64,000 nucleotides of DNA from Saccharopolyspora kobensis (GCF_900108315.1 NZ_FNVB01000002.1:620001-684000), one strand, 5' to 3'. Shown: positions 29,170 to 37,816, numbered from the stretch's first letter. The notes: generated by a model from the sequence alone, not told the origin. A program made the numbers and translations.

Positions 29170-30489
29170 ATGCGTTTACGCCCCAGACCTCGCAGCACCG
29201 CCCCGCCAGACGCCGTCGACACCGTCCCACCGCTGCGCCAGCTGCTGCCGCTCGGCCTGCAGCACGTGCTGGTCGCCTACTCCGGCATGGCCACCGTGCC
29301 GCTGCTGATCGGCCTCGGAATCGGACTGCCCACCGAGCAGATCGCCCTGCTCGTGTCGGCGAACGTGCTGGTCAGCGGCATCGCGACGCTGTTGCAGGCG
29401 CTCGGTGTGCTCAACATCGGAGCTCGGCTGCCGATCGTGATGGGCTCGACGTTCACCGGGATCACCCCCGCCATCCTGGTCGGCAAGGACGGCGGACTGC
29501 CCGCGGTGTTCGGCGCGACGATCGTCGCCGGGCTGCTCACCTGGATCGTCGCCCCGTGGTTCAGCCGCCTGATGCGGTTCTTCCCGCCCATCGTCACCGG
29601 CACCATCATCGCCATCATCGGCTTCTCCCTGCTGCCCTCGACTTCGAAGCTCATCGCGGGCACCGACCCCACCGCCGCCGACTTCGCCTCCCCTACCCGC
29701 CTGCTGATGGCGCTGGGCACGATCCTGCTGGTGGTGCTGCTGGAGGCGTTCGCCCCGGTCGCCGTCGCGCGCTTCGCGATCCTGATCGCACTGGTGCTGG
29801 GCACGCTCCTGGCGCTGCCGCTGGGGCTGGCCGACTTCTCCTCGGTGGGCGAGGCGTCCTGGTTCGGCGCGGTGCACCCGTTCGCGTTCGGGCTGCCCGA
29901 GTTCACCATCGCCGCGATCCTGCCGATGATCATCATCCAACTGGTGAACATGGTGGAGTCCACCGGGGACACGCTGGCGATCGGGCAGATCGCCGGGCGC
30001 GACGTCGGGCGCGACGACCTGGCCCGGGCGCTGCGCGCCGACGGGGTCGGGACCGCGTTCGCCGGGGTGTTCAACTCGTTCACCATCGTGACCTTCGGCG
30101 AGAACGTCGGCCTGGTGAGCATGACCCGCGTGCTCAGCCGCTACGTCGTCGCCACCGCCGGGGCGCTGCTGGTCGTGATCGGCCTGCTGCCCAAGCTCGG
30201 CGCCGTGGTCGCCTCGCTGCCGGGCCCGGTGCTGGGCGGGGTCGGCGTGGTCATGTTCGGCACCGTCGGCGCGATCGGCGTGAAGATCATGGCCCAGGCG
30301 GACCTGGGGAATCCGCGCAACATCCTGATCGTGGCGATCTCCTTCGGCTTCGGCCTGCTGCCGGTGGGCGCCCCGGAGTTCTACGCGAACCTGCCCGGCG
30401 TCCTGCAACCGGTGCTGTCCTCCGGGATCGCGGCCGGTGGCATCGCCGCCTTCCTGCTGAACCTGGTGCTCAACCGGCGAACTTCCTGA
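29170..30489 (+). CDS. NCS2 nucleobase:cation symporter, uracil-type substrate site
   Basis: A 439-residue transporter with about 14 hydrophobic segments, the UraA/XanQ (NCS2) fold. It opens LGLQHVLVAYSGMATVPLLI, the usual QH motif. The two substrate-contact positions known from UraA (Glu241, Glu290) and XanQ (Glu272, Gln324) read Glu in NMVESTGDTLAIGQ and Glu in VTFGENVGLVSMTRV. Glu at the second position is the uracil-type choice. It starts 16 bp after the deaminase with GAGGAGGA as ribosome binding site. A second NCS2 gene follows directly. Specificity is predicted, not shown. Confidence 0.92.
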   Translation: MRLRPRPRSTAPPDAVDTVPPLRQLLPLGLQHVLVAYSGMATVPLLIGLGIGLPTEQIALLVSANVLVSGIATLLQALGVLNIGARLPIVMGSTFTGITPAILVGKDGGLPAVFGATIVAGLLTWIVAPWFSRLMRFFPPIVTGTIIAIIGFSLLPSTSKLIAGTDPTAADFASPTRLLMALGTILLVVLLEAFAPVAVARFAILIALVLGTLLALPLGLADFSSVGEASWFGAVHPFAFGLPEFTIAAILPMIIIQLVNMVESTGDTLAIGQIAGRDVGRDDLARALRADGVGTAFAGVFNSFTIVTFGENVGLVSMTRVLSRYVVATAGALLVVIGLLPKLGAVVASLPGPVLGGVGVVMFGTVGAIGVKIMAQADLGNPRNILIVAISFGFGLLPVGAPEFYANLPGVLQPVLSSGIAAGGIAAFLLNLVLNRRTS

Positions 30490-30501
30490 GAGGTGGACGA
30501 G

Positions 30502-31821
30502 ATGGTGCGCGAAACCCCGTCCACATCGGACCTCGGAGTGGACGACCGACCGCCCTGGGGTCACACGATCCTGCTGGGCCTGCAGCACGTGCTGGTGATG
30601 TACGCGGGCGCGGTCGTGGTGCCGATGGTGGTCGGCTCCGCCCTAGGGCTCGGCCAGGACGAGATCGCCACCCTGGTCTGCATCGACCTCGTACTGGCCG
30701 GCATCGGCACGATCCTGCAGTCGCTGGGGCTGTGGAAGTTCGGGATCCGGATGCCGCTGGTGGTGGGCGCGGCGTCGAACGGGATCGTGCCGATGATCCT
30801 CATCGGCCAGTCGAAGGGACTGCCCACCGTCTACGGCTCGCTGCTGGTCGGCGGGGTGCTGTGGATCCTGCTGGCACCGCTGTTCGGCAGCCTGCTGAAG
30901 CTGTTCCCGGCCGTGGTGACCGGAACCGTGATCACCCTGATCGGCCTGACGCTGATCCCGGTGGGTCTCCGGCTGATCGCCGGGAAGGATCCGAGCGCCC
31001 CCGACTACGCCGCACCGGGCAACCTGCTGATCGCCGGGTTCACCCTGCTGCTGGTCGTGGTGTTCTCCCGGTTCCTGCGCGGGTTGCTGGGTCAGCTCGC
31101 GCTGCTGCTCGCACTCGTCGTGGGCGCCGTCGCCGGCTGGATCGCCGGCATGGGCGATCTGGCCGAGGTCGGCTCGGGCCCGGTGCTCGACGTGCCCGCA
31201 CCGTTCCACTACGGGATGGTGCAGTTCGACCTCCCGTCGATCCTGCTGTTCCTCATCGTCGTGCTGGTGCTCACCGTGGAGGCTTCCGGCCAGGGGCTGG
31301 CAGTCGGGCAGGTGGTGGGCCGGAAGGTCGGGCCCACCGAGATCAGCCGCCTGCTGCGCGTGGACGGGCTGCTGACCGCGCTCAGCGGGATCTTCAGCGG
31401 CTTCGCCTACACCACCTTCGGGCAGAACATCGGGCTGATCGCGCTGACCAAGGTCCGCAGCCGCTACCCGGTCGCGGTCGGCGGCGTGATCCTGGTGGTG
31501 CTGGGCGTGGTGCAGCCGATCGGCCGCCTGGTCGCGGCGATCCCGCAGCCGGTGATCGGTGCGGTCGCGGTGGTCACCTTCGCCGCGCTGACCGTCTCCG
31601 GCATCGAGCTTCTGTCCGAAGTGGACTTCAGTCGGGCCGGGAATCTCGTGGTCGTGATGGTCGCGCTCGGCGTCGGGCTGGTGCCCACCGGCGCACCCGA
31701 CTTCTACCACCGGCTGCCCTTCGTCGCGCAGGTCTTCCTGGACAGCGGCGTGGCGACCGGAACGGTCCTGGCGGTGACCCTCAACGCCCTGTTCCACCTG
31801 CGGAGGCGACCGGATGCGTGA
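30502..31821 (+). CDS. NCS2 nucleobase:cation symporter, xanthine/urate-type substrate site
   Basis: A 439-residue NCS2 permease paralogous to the previous gene. It has LGLQHVLVMYAGAVVVPMVV at the start, Glu in LTVEASGQGLAVGQ, but Gln in TTFGQNIGLIALTKV. Gln at this position matches XanQ Gln324 and UapA Gln408, so purine (xanthine or urate-like) binding is predicted, unlike the upstream paralogue with Glu. ATG 30502 follows GAGAGG; a GTG three codons earlier is less likely. The last 8 bp overlap the UbiX-like gene, so they are translationally linked. Two permeases of different specificity class in one operon are unusual. Confidence 0.92.
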   Translation: MVRETPSTSDLGVDDRPPWGHTILLGLQHVLVMYAGAVVVPMVVGSALGLGQDEIATLVCIDLVLAGIGTILQSLGLWKFGIRMPLVVGAASNGIVPMILIGQSKGLPTVYGSLLVGGVLWILLAPLFGSLLKLFPAVVTGTVITLIGLTLIPVGLRLIAGKDPSAPDYAAPGNLLIAGFTLLLVVVFSRFLRGLLGQLALLLALVVGAVAGWIAGMGDLAEVGSGPVLDVPAPFHYGMVQFDLPSILLFLIVVLVLTVEASGQGLAVGQVVGRKVGPTEISRLLRVDGLLTALSGIFSGFAYTTFGQNIGLIALTKVRSRYPVAVGGVILVVLGVVQPIGRLVAAIPQPVIGAVAVVTFAALTVSGIELLSEVDFSRAGNLVVVMVALGVGLVPTGAPDFYHRLPFVAQVFLDSGVATGTVLAVTLNALFHLRRRPDA

Positions 31822-32404
31822 TCGACTCGTGGTGGGTGTGACCGGGGCCAGCGCACCGCACCTCGCCATCCACCTGCTGACCGCCCTGCAGCGGATCGAC
31901 GAGGTCGAGACGCACCTCGTGATGTCCCGCGCCGCGCACCGCACCATCGAGCTGGAGACCGGTCTCCGGCCCGCCGATGTGGCGGCGCTGGCCGACGTCT
32001 GCCACCAGCGCGGTGACATCGCCGGGAGCATCGCCTCCGGCTCGTTCCGCACCGCGGGGATGGTCGTGGTGCCGTGCTCGATGAAGACGCTCGCCGGGAT
32101 CGCGCACGGCTACAGCGACGACCTGCTGACCCGCGCCGCCGACGTGTGCCTGAAGGAGCGGCGGCGCCTGGTGCTGGTCACCCGCGAAACACCGCTGAGC
32201 CTGGTGCACCTGCGCAACATGACGGCGGTGACCGAAGCCGGTGCGGTGGTGCTGCCCCCGGTGCCCGCCTTCTACCACCGGCCCGAGTCGGTCGACGACC
32301 TGCTGGCCCACCTCACCGGCAAGGTCCTGGACCAGTTCGGCATCGACCACGATCTCTTCCCGCGCTGGCAAGGCCCCCGTCGAGAACTAGGAGCAGTCCG
32401 GTGA
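31814..32404 (+). CDS. UbiX-family flavin prenyltransferase
   Basis: A 196-residue flavoprotein that prenylates FMN with dimethylallyl phosphate to make prenylated FMN, the cofactor of UbiD enzymes. Signatures are VVGVTGASAPHLAIHLL (FMN loop), the SIASGSFRTAGMVVVPCSMK stretch and VTRETPLSLVHLRNMTAV. Length matches the family (about 190-200). It overlaps the preceding permease by 8 bp and the following UbiD gene by 4 bp (GTGA), so it is co-translated with its client. Actinomycetes use menaquinone, and this catabolic context points to a dedicated decarboxylase rather than quinone synthesis. Confidence 0.93.
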   Translation: MRDRLVVGVTGASAPHLAIHLLTALQRIDEVETHLVMSRAAHRTIELETGLRPADVAALADVCHQRGDIAGSIASGSFRTAGMVVVPCSMKTLAGIAHGYSDDLLTRAADVCLKERRRLVLVTRETPLSLVHLRNMTAVTEAGAVVLPPVPAFYHRPESVDDLLAHLTGKVLDQFGIDHDLFPRWQGPRRELGAVR

Positions 32405-33771
32405 ACCCTTCCCCGCGCCAGGACGCGCACGCCTTCTTCGCCGAGTACCGGCACGCGCACCCCGAGGACGTCCTCGTGGTGGAAGAGCCGGTGTCCGCGG
32501 TCGAGGGTGTGACGGGGCTGATCTACGAGCTGACCGCACGCGGTCGGGACGAGATGCTGGTGTGCAACGAGGTCGGCGGTGTCGCCGCACCGGTGGTGAC
32601 CAACGTCTTCGCCTCCCGCCGCCGGATCGCCCGGTTCTTCGACGCCGAGCCCGGGCAACTGCACGAGGTGTACCAGTCACGTGCTTCGCGGCTGATCGCC
32701 CCGCGCGTCGTCGACTCCTCGCCGCTCGTCGAGGACGCCGAGGTGGACCTGGCGACCGTTCCGATGTTCCAGCACTTCGCCTCCGACCGGGCGCCCTACA
32801 TGACCAGCGGCATCGTGGTGGCCGAGGATCCCGACACCAAGGTCGGGAACATGAGTTACCACCGTTCGATGGTGCACTCCCCCACTGAGCTGGCGACGAG
32901 CCTGCACTCGCGCGGCGACCTGTGGCGCCTGCTGGCGAAGTACGCCGAACGGGGCGAACCGATGCCGGTGGCGGTGGTCGTCGGCGGGCACCCGCTGTTC
33001 ATGCTGGCCGCCTCCGCCCGCGTCCCGGCGGATGTGGACGAGCGCGCCGTGGCCGGGGGGCTGTTCGGCGAACCGCTGGACGTGGTGCGCACTCCGCGGC
33101 ACGGGATCGGTGTGCCGGCGTGGGCGGAGTACGTGCTGGAGGGCACCATCGACCCGCGACGCCACGCCGAGGAGGGCCCGTTCGGCGAGTTCTCGGGGTA
33201 CTCGTCGCACCGGTCCACCAACAACGTGCTGCGGGTGGAGGCCGTCCTGCGGCGCGAGGACGCGCTCTTGGTGGATGTCGCGGGCGGGAACACCGCGGAT
33301 CACCTGAACCTCGCGCGGGTACCGCGGGAGTCGGAGCTGGCGGAGAAGCTCAAGGACCGCTTCCCCGACGTCACCGCCGTGCACTACCCGACCTCGGGCA
33401 CCCACTTCCACTGCTACGTGGCGTTGCGCGAATCCCGTCCGGGACAAGCCCGCCAGGTGCTGCTCGGTCTGCTGGGCTGGGACCCGTACGTGAAGACGGC
33501 CGTCGCCGTGGACGCCGACGTGGACGTCACGTCCGACTCCGAAGTGCTGTGGGCGCTGGCCACGCACTTCCAACCGCACCGCGACCTGTTCGTGGTGGAC
33601 GGACTTCCGGGATCGCCGCTGGATCCTTCGTCGGATCCCGGTGGCACCACGTCCCGGATGGGGCTCGACGCGACGCGCGGCCCCGACTTCGCCGGCGACC
33701 GGATCGTGGTCTCGGCAACCGCACGCAACGACGCCCGCCGCCTGCTGGGCACCGATGGAGGACGACGATGA
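32401..33771 (+). CDS. UbiD-family prenyl-FMN-dependent (de)carboxylase
   Basis: A 456-residue decarboxylase of aromatic, heteroaromatic or unsaturated acids. The prenyl-FMN and metal region is visible in GNMSYHRSMVHSPTELATSL, and the catalytic Glu-Arg-Glu region in EEGPFGEFSGYSSHRSTNN, followed by LRVEAVLRREDALLVDVAGG. The length is typical of catabolic UbiD members. GTG 32401 overlaps the UbiX stop and its own stop overlaps the CobW gene start (ATGA). With two base permeases and a heterocycle deaminase in the same operon, a pyrimidine, purine or pteridine carboxylic acid is my inferred substrate class. Phenazine or indole acids, known for other UbiDs, cannot be excluded. Confidence 0.93.
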   Translation: MNPSPRQDAHAFFAEYRHAHPEDVLVVEEPVSAVEGVTGLIYELTARGRDEMLVCNEVGGVAAPVVTNVFASRRRIARFFDAEPGQLHEVYQSRASRLIAPRVVDSSPLVEDAEVDLATVPMFQHFASDRAPYMTSGIVVAEDPDTKVGNMSYHRSMVHSPTELATSLHSRGDLWRLLAKYAERGEPMPVAVVVGGHPLFMLAASARVPADVDERAVAGGLFGEPLDVVRTPRHGIGVPAWAEYVLEGTIDPRRHAEEGPFGEFSGYSSHRSTNNVLRVEAVLRREDALLVDVAGGNTADHLNLARVPRESELAEKLKDRFPDVTAVHYPTSGTHFHCYVALRESRPGQARQVLLGLLGWDPYVKTAVAVDADVDVTSDSEVLWALATHFQPHRDLFVVDGLPGSPLDPSSDPGGTTSRMGLDATRGPDFAGDRIVVSATARNDARRLLGTDGGRR

Positions 33772-34739
33772 GCAAGATTCCCGTGACCGTGCTGACCGGC
33801 TTCCTCGGCGCTGGGAAGACGACGCTGGTCAACCACATCCTCACCGCCGAGCACGGGCACCGCATCGCGGTCATCGAGAACGAGTTCGGCGAGATCCCGA
33901 TCGATGACGCGCTTGTGCTGCGCTCCGACGAGGAGTTCTTCGAGATGTCCAACGGCTGCTGCATCTGCTGCACGGCCCGGACGGACCTGATCGACATCCT
34001 GCGGAAGCTGATCGAGCGGAAGGACAAGATCGACCGGGTGCTGATCGAGACGACCGGTCTGGCCGACCCGAACCCGGTCGCCCAGACCTTCTACATCGAC
34101 GAGGAGATCAGCGAGCACTTCGCGCTGGACGCGATCGTGACGCTGGTCGACTCCAAGCACATCGGCCGGCACCTGGATGGCGCCGGAGTCGGCCACCAGG
34201 CCGTGGACCAGATCGCCTTCGCCGATCGGCTCGTGCTCAACAAGATCGACCTGGTCACCGAACCCGAGCTCGCCGCGCTCCGCGAACGGCTTCGCGGGAT
34301 CAACGCCACTGCCGAGATCATCACGTCCAACTACTCCAAGGTCGATCTCACCGACATCCTCGGCGTCGGCGCGTTCAGCCGGATCGTGCATCCTGCTTGG
34401 CTCGACGAGCAGGAGCACTTCCACGATCCTGCTGTGAGCTCCGTCGGGATCGAGCTCGACAGCGCTGTCGACGGGGATCTCGACGAGGGCGCGCTGCGGG
34501 CGTGGCTCGGTCGGCTCACCGATGAGCACGGCGACGACCTGTACCGCTTGAAGGGCGTTCTCGCTGTTCGGGAGGATTCTCGGCGGTTCGTGCTCCAGGG
34601 GATTCATCGGATCTTCGAGCTCCGTCCCGCTGAGCCTTGGGGGCGGGATTCCCGGGGCAGCAAGGTCGTCTTCATTGGGCGCGATCTCGATCGTGCTTCT
34701 CTTGTCGACGGGTTGCGGACTTGTGTTCGTGCTGCTTGA
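33768..34739 (+). CDS. CobW/COG0523-family GTP-binding metallochaperone
   Basis: A 323-residue P-loop GTPase. Walker A is VTVLTGFLGAGKTTLVNHIL, the metal-binding CxCC motif is in SNGCCICCTARTDL, switch and base-recognition motifs are IETTGLADPNPVA and LVLNKIDLV, and a CobW C-terminal domain (YRLKGVLAVREDSRRFVLQG) follows. COG0523 proteins deliver zinc or cobalt to client enzymes. Here the clients could be the two amidohydrolases of the cluster, an inference from position. ATGA overlap with the UbiD stop indicates co-translation. The last 400 bp use T- and G-ending codons more than the rest of the operon. Confidence 0.92.
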   Translation: MSKIPVTVLTGFLGAGKTTLVNHILTAEHGHRIAVIENEFGEIPIDDALVLRSDEEFFEMSNGCCICCTARTDLIDILRKLIERKDKIDRVLIETTGLADPNPVAQTFYIDEEISEHFALDAIVTLVDSKHIGRHLDGAGVGHQAVDQIAFADRLVLNKIDLVTEPELAALRERLRGINATAEIITSNYSKVDLTDILGVGAFSRIVHPAWLDEQEHFHDPAVSSVGIELDSAVDGDLDEGALRAWLGRLTDEHGDDLYRLKGVLAVREDSRRFVLQGIHRIFELRPAEPWGRDSRGSKVVFIGRDLDRASLVDGLRTCVRAA

Positions 34740-34842
34740 GGATGCTCGGTTTCGCCGTCCTTGTTCGGGCGCGTCTTTGGTTCCGCTGTTGAGTTTTCAA
34801 GGTGCGAACTGCTGATGTCGTTGTGTCCTGGCGGTGGGTAAT
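34740..34842. other. Intergenic, downstream of the catabolic operon
   Basis: First part of a 534-bp stretch without a convincing gene. G- and T-rich on the forward strand. A short forward frame from 34802 has poor codon bias and no ribosome binding site, so I do not call it. Confidence 0.4.
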
Positions 34843-34930
34843 CCCCTGGTGGGGGATCGTGGGGCTGTGGTCCGGATGCCAAGCACTGCCTGGCGGCCGC
34901 CCTTTCGCGGTTGGCAGGCTTGGCATCCGG
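34843..34930. other. Paired hairpins, possible terminator or structured RNA
   Basis: A small hairpin ATCCCC-TGGTG-GGGGAT (34843-34859) precedes a larger one. The larger has arms CCGGATGCCAAGC (34872-34884) and GCTTGGCATCCGG (34918-34930), perfectly complementary, and continues after one bulged A with CTGCC/GGCAG. The apical loop contains the palindrome GGCGGCCGCC. Too short for tRNA and with no tRNA landmarks. Confidence 0.45.
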
Positions 34931-35247
34931 CCCGCAGTCCCGGTTTGGCTTGATGTCACGGGGATGACCCGGTATGGAACGGGTCCCGGAAATCATGGAC
35001 GCCCCCCGGGAAGCAGGGTGGCCGGGCCTCTGCTGGTTGAGAGGTGGGTTGCTCTGTCACCGGCGGGTCGTGTGCAGGGTGGCTGTGCCCTGCGGGCTGG
35101 CGGTTGGTCGCGAGATGACGGCGGTGAGCAGTGGTGTCGGCCGTTTTGAGCTCAACGATCGTGGGGTGGTTCGTCATCGGTGGCTGCCCTTTCCTAGTTG
35201 GGTCGGAATTTCGGCTCTGTTGTTTGGTCGGTGGGCAGGGTGGGGCG

Positions 35248-35270
35248 CCTCACCCGAGACCGGGGTGAGG
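35248..35270 (-). terminator. Hairpin just downstream of the HNH endonuclease gene
   Basis: CCTCACCC (35248-35255) pairs with GGGTGAGG (35263-35270) across a 7-base loop, 3 bp after the stop of the reverse-strand gene. The 317 bp between the paired hairpins and this one hold no gene I can support. Confidence 0.6.
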
Positions 35271-35273
35271 TGA

Positions 35274-36740
35274 TCAGGTGCTCGCCAGGGATCTGGACGT
35301 TGGCGGGCGGCTCTCCGGTGGTGTGTTCAGGTGGCGGAGGGCGTGGTGGTGTGTGGCGGGTTGGGCTTTCCCACCCGACCTGGGCGTGCGTGCCGGGTCG
35401 AGGCTTGCCGGTGGAGTGAAGACCGGGCGGCCACGTTGTAGCTCGATGTGCCAGTGGTGGTTGTGGGTGGTGCGGTGGTGGTGGGCGCACAGCATGACCA
35501 TGTTGTCGAGGCTGGTGGGTCCGCCGTCGATCCAGTGCACGATGTGATGCGCCTGCGGCGTCCCCGCCGGGTGATCACATCCAGGGAACGCGCAGACACC
35601 GTCGCGGGCCAGGAGTGCGGCCCGGATGTGGGTCGGCGCGGTCCGCTGAGACGCGCCCACGTCCAAAGGCAGACTGTCCCCACCCAGGACCATGGGCAGA
35701 ACCTCACAGTCGCAGGCGATCCTGCGCACCGTTCGCGGGCTTACATACTGGCCGGTGCCCTCCAGCATCCCCGCACCACCAGCGGTGGTGATCTCACCGG
35801 TGGCGTTGGTGGGGAGTTGGTTTTTCAGCTGGGTGTAGTCGATGGTGACGGTCAGGTGCGGCTTCTGCCCACCGGTGCGCGGCATTCCATCGGTGTCCAG
35901 CACCAGGTCGAGCAGGGTGGACAGGCCGTCGGCGTTGCGCTGCCCGACCGTGCGCGGGTCCTTGATGTCGTCGGTTTCCGGGCGGGGTGCGGCCAGCGGT
36001 TGCAGGGCGGTGACGAACTTCGCCCCGGTCTCCCGGTCCAGCCGTGCCTTGATCACCAGCATCCCGTCACGAGCCGTCGCATAGTGCAACTCACGGGATT
36101 CGAACTGCGCCCGCTCGTCCGCCACAGCACCATCAGCGTCGAGCATGTAGCGCACCCGGTCGGCGAGTTTCGCGAGGTCGCGGGGACACTGACGACGGGC
36201 GTTGTCCACCAGCAACCGCTCTACCTCACCGGCCTGGTGCCGGACGTGCGCGGGCAGCCGGGTCAGGCAGCGGGAGATCACCCGCGCATGCTCCAGCCCG
36301 ATCACACCCTCGCCCAACGCCTCCCCAGTAGCCGGAAGGGACACCTCCGGCCCAGCGACGGCCCCAGTGGTGTTCTCACTGTCCCCGCTGGTGTTCGACG
36401 AGGGCGTGGTGGCGGTGGCGATACGGACCCGGTTCGTGGCGTCCTGGCCGTCGATGTTGAGCAGGGTCTTCAACCACACCTGCGTCGAACGCACACCACA
36501 GGCGGTGTGCAGACGACGGCGGTCGGCCTCGGCGATCAACCGCAGCTGCTGCATACGGGCCTGGCGGATCCGCTGTTCCACCTCCCCGATCCGGGAGACC
36601 AGTTCCTCATCGGAAAGAGACCGAACCGCAGACGACCACACCCCACCCGGCGCGGACACATCCCACGCGGGCAAGGCGGACACGACCACACCCGCGCCAG
36701 CGGCAGGCGTCGCGTCCAGGGTGGTCATCAGCGGTGTCAT
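35274..36740 (-). CDS. DUF222-HNH endonuclease family protein (13E12-like)
   Basis: A 488-residue protein with an N-terminal DUF222 domain (about residues 40-330; LSDEELVSRIGEVEQRIRQA) and a C-terminal HNH nuclease. The nuclease reads RAALLARDGVCAFPGCDHPA, then QAHHIVHWIDGGPTSLDNMV and LCAHHHRTTH, with Cys pairs for zinc. These genes are repeated many times in actinomycete genomes (13E12 repeats of mycobacteria) and are thought to be mobile or selfish. Start ATG 36740 has GGGAG 10 bases upstream; an in-frame ATG 4 codons later is possible. It lies alone between the heterocycle operon and the lanthipeptide cluster. The histidine- and proline-rich tail is probably disordered. Confidence 0.9.
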   Translation of the reverse strand: MTPLMTTLDATPAAGAGVVVSALPAWDVSAPGGVWSSAVRSLSDEELVSRIGEVEQRIRQARMQQLRLIAEADRRRLHTACGVRSTQVWLKTLLNIDGQDATNRVRIATATTPSSNTSGDSENTTGAVAGPEVSLPATGEALGEGVIGLEHARVISRCLTRLPAHVRHQAGEVERLLVDNARRQCPRDLAKLADRVRYMLDADGAVADERAQFESRELHYATARDGMLVIKARLDRETGAKFVTALQPLAAPRPETDDIKDPRTVGQRNADGLSTLLDLVLDTDGMPRTGGQKPHLTVTIDYTQLKNQLPTNATGEITTAGGAGMLEGTGQYVSPRTVRRIACDCEVLPMVLGGDSLPLDVGASQRTAPTHIRAALLARDGVCAFPGCDHPAGTPQAHHIVHWIDGGPTSLDNMVMLCAHHHRTTHNHHWHIELQRGRPVFTPPASLDPARTPRSGGKAQPATHHHALRHLNTPPESRPPTSRSLAST

Positions 36741-36919
36741 GCATCAAATTCTCCCAAGGATCGAACGTGGTTTCGAGCGAATAACCGTCCCACAACCAGG
36801 TGAACACAACACTCATCAAACACGAAAACCCTTGCCTCGCAGCATAAATTATCAAAACAGAAGGGGGACAGATCGGCGTGTCGTTGACCTACGCGCAAGC
36901 TGAAACGTGAATCCCTGTT

Positions 36920-36934
36920 AGTCCTAATAGGACT
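36920..36934. promoter_or_regulatory. Palindrome AGTCCTAATAGGACT in an AT-rich gap
   Basis: Seven-base arms around one base, in the 209-bp AT-rich gap between the lanthipeptide-cluster redox gene stop and the HNH start. It could be an operator for the HNH promoter or a weak terminator of the redox gene. Confidence 0.4.
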
Positions 36935-36949
36935 CCTCTGACTGCCGCC

Positions 36950-37816
36950 TCAAAGCCCGGCTTCGCCCAGCAACGCCGCCAACTTATCCGGCCGATCAAC
37001 CCCACGGTGCGCCAGAACCGCACCGGACCCATCGGTCACCACGGCGTAAGGCGGCCCGGGAACGCCGTTGGCCTCGAAGACGTCCGGCCCGGTCACCAAC
37101 GGCAGTTCGATCCCCTGCCCACCGAGGTAGTCCCGCACCTCGCCGAACTCGCCGGAACTCACCAACACCACCGGCACCCGGCCGGCCACCGCCCGGAACT
37201 CGGGCAGCATCACCCGACAAGCACCGCAGAGCGGCGAGATGTAGGCGAACAGCACCCGGTCACCACCACCGGCGAAGTCCGAAACATCGGTACCGATCTC
37301 GAACCGCCTCCCCACCACCGGCGCCGACGGTTGCGCGTCCAAGCGTGAAACCAGCGCTGCCGCCCCGAACACCACTCCGGCGAGGAGCGCAGCTCCGAGC
37401 AACTGCACCGGCTCGAACGGCAGGTCCGCACCGAATCCGGCGAACAACGCGAGGACCAGCAGCAGCCCAGTACGTGTCAGCGAACCCGCACCAACCCTTT
37501 CCGAGCCCTGCAAGCAGCCACAGGACACCCGCATCCCACGGCGCAGCACACTGCCCATGCCGATCAGGAACGCGCTGAACAGCACCACCGCGAGCGCTGA
37601 TCCCCATACCCGCGTCGGTGGTGCCGCCAACAACGCCGCGCCCACCAGCTCCGCCCCGACAACCGCCCGCGCGACCACCGGAACCAACCCACCGGCCAGG
37701 AGCCGGTAACCGGCGACTGCCTCGGAGAACCCGGCGAGGTCGCGCAGCTTGCCCACCGCCGCGAAGGCCAGCACTCCGGCCACCGCCAGTGCAGCCGGAG
37801 CCGACCAGCTCAGCAC
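36950..37816 (-). CDS. MauE/DoxX-like membrane domain fused to a thioredoxin domain
   Basis: A 288-residue membrane redox protein. Residues 1-155 form a MauE-type four-helix domain with FAAVGKLRDLAGFSEAV and the paired cysteines RVSCGCLQG (99-101). Residues 170-288 form a thioredoxin/TlpA domain with the CGAC active site (197-200) in LFAYISPLCGACRVMLPEF. In methylamine utilisation MauE and MauD are separate proteins; here they are one chain. GTG 37816 overlaps the exporter stop (GTGCTGA), so the two are co-translated. It sits beside a cysteine-rich lanthipeptide precursor, so thiol-disulfide control of the exported or imported peptide is a reasonable inference. Start earlier than this GTG is unlikely. 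Confidence 0.82.
   Translation of the reverse strand: MLSWSAPAALAVAGVLAFAAVGKLRDLAGFSEAVAGYRLLAGGLVPVVARAVVGAELVGAALLAAPPTRVWGSALAVVLFSAFLIGMGSVLRRGMRVSCGCLQGSERVGAGSLTRTGLLLVLALFAGFGADLPFEPVQLLGAALLAGVVFGAAALVSRLDAQPSAPVVGRRFEIGTDVSDFAGGGDRVLFAYISPLCGACRVMLPEFRAVAGRVPVVLVSSGEFGEVRDYLGGQGIELPLVTGPDVFEANGVPGPPYAVVTDGSGAVLAHRGVDRPDKLAALLGEAGL

Noticed and set aside
29176..30588. A 470-codon reverse frame opposite the first permease
   Set aside because: Almost no hydrophobic segments and extreme His/Asp/Gln content; a shadow of the transmembrane gene.
34872..34930. The large hairpin considered as a tRNA or attachment site
   Set aside because: Too short, no D- or T-arm consensus or CCA, and no direct repeat or integrase gene nearby.
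34802..35149. A 115-codon forward frame in the gap after cobW
   Set aside because: Trp/Gly-rich, third positions not GC-biased, no ribosome site, and it runs through the hairpins.
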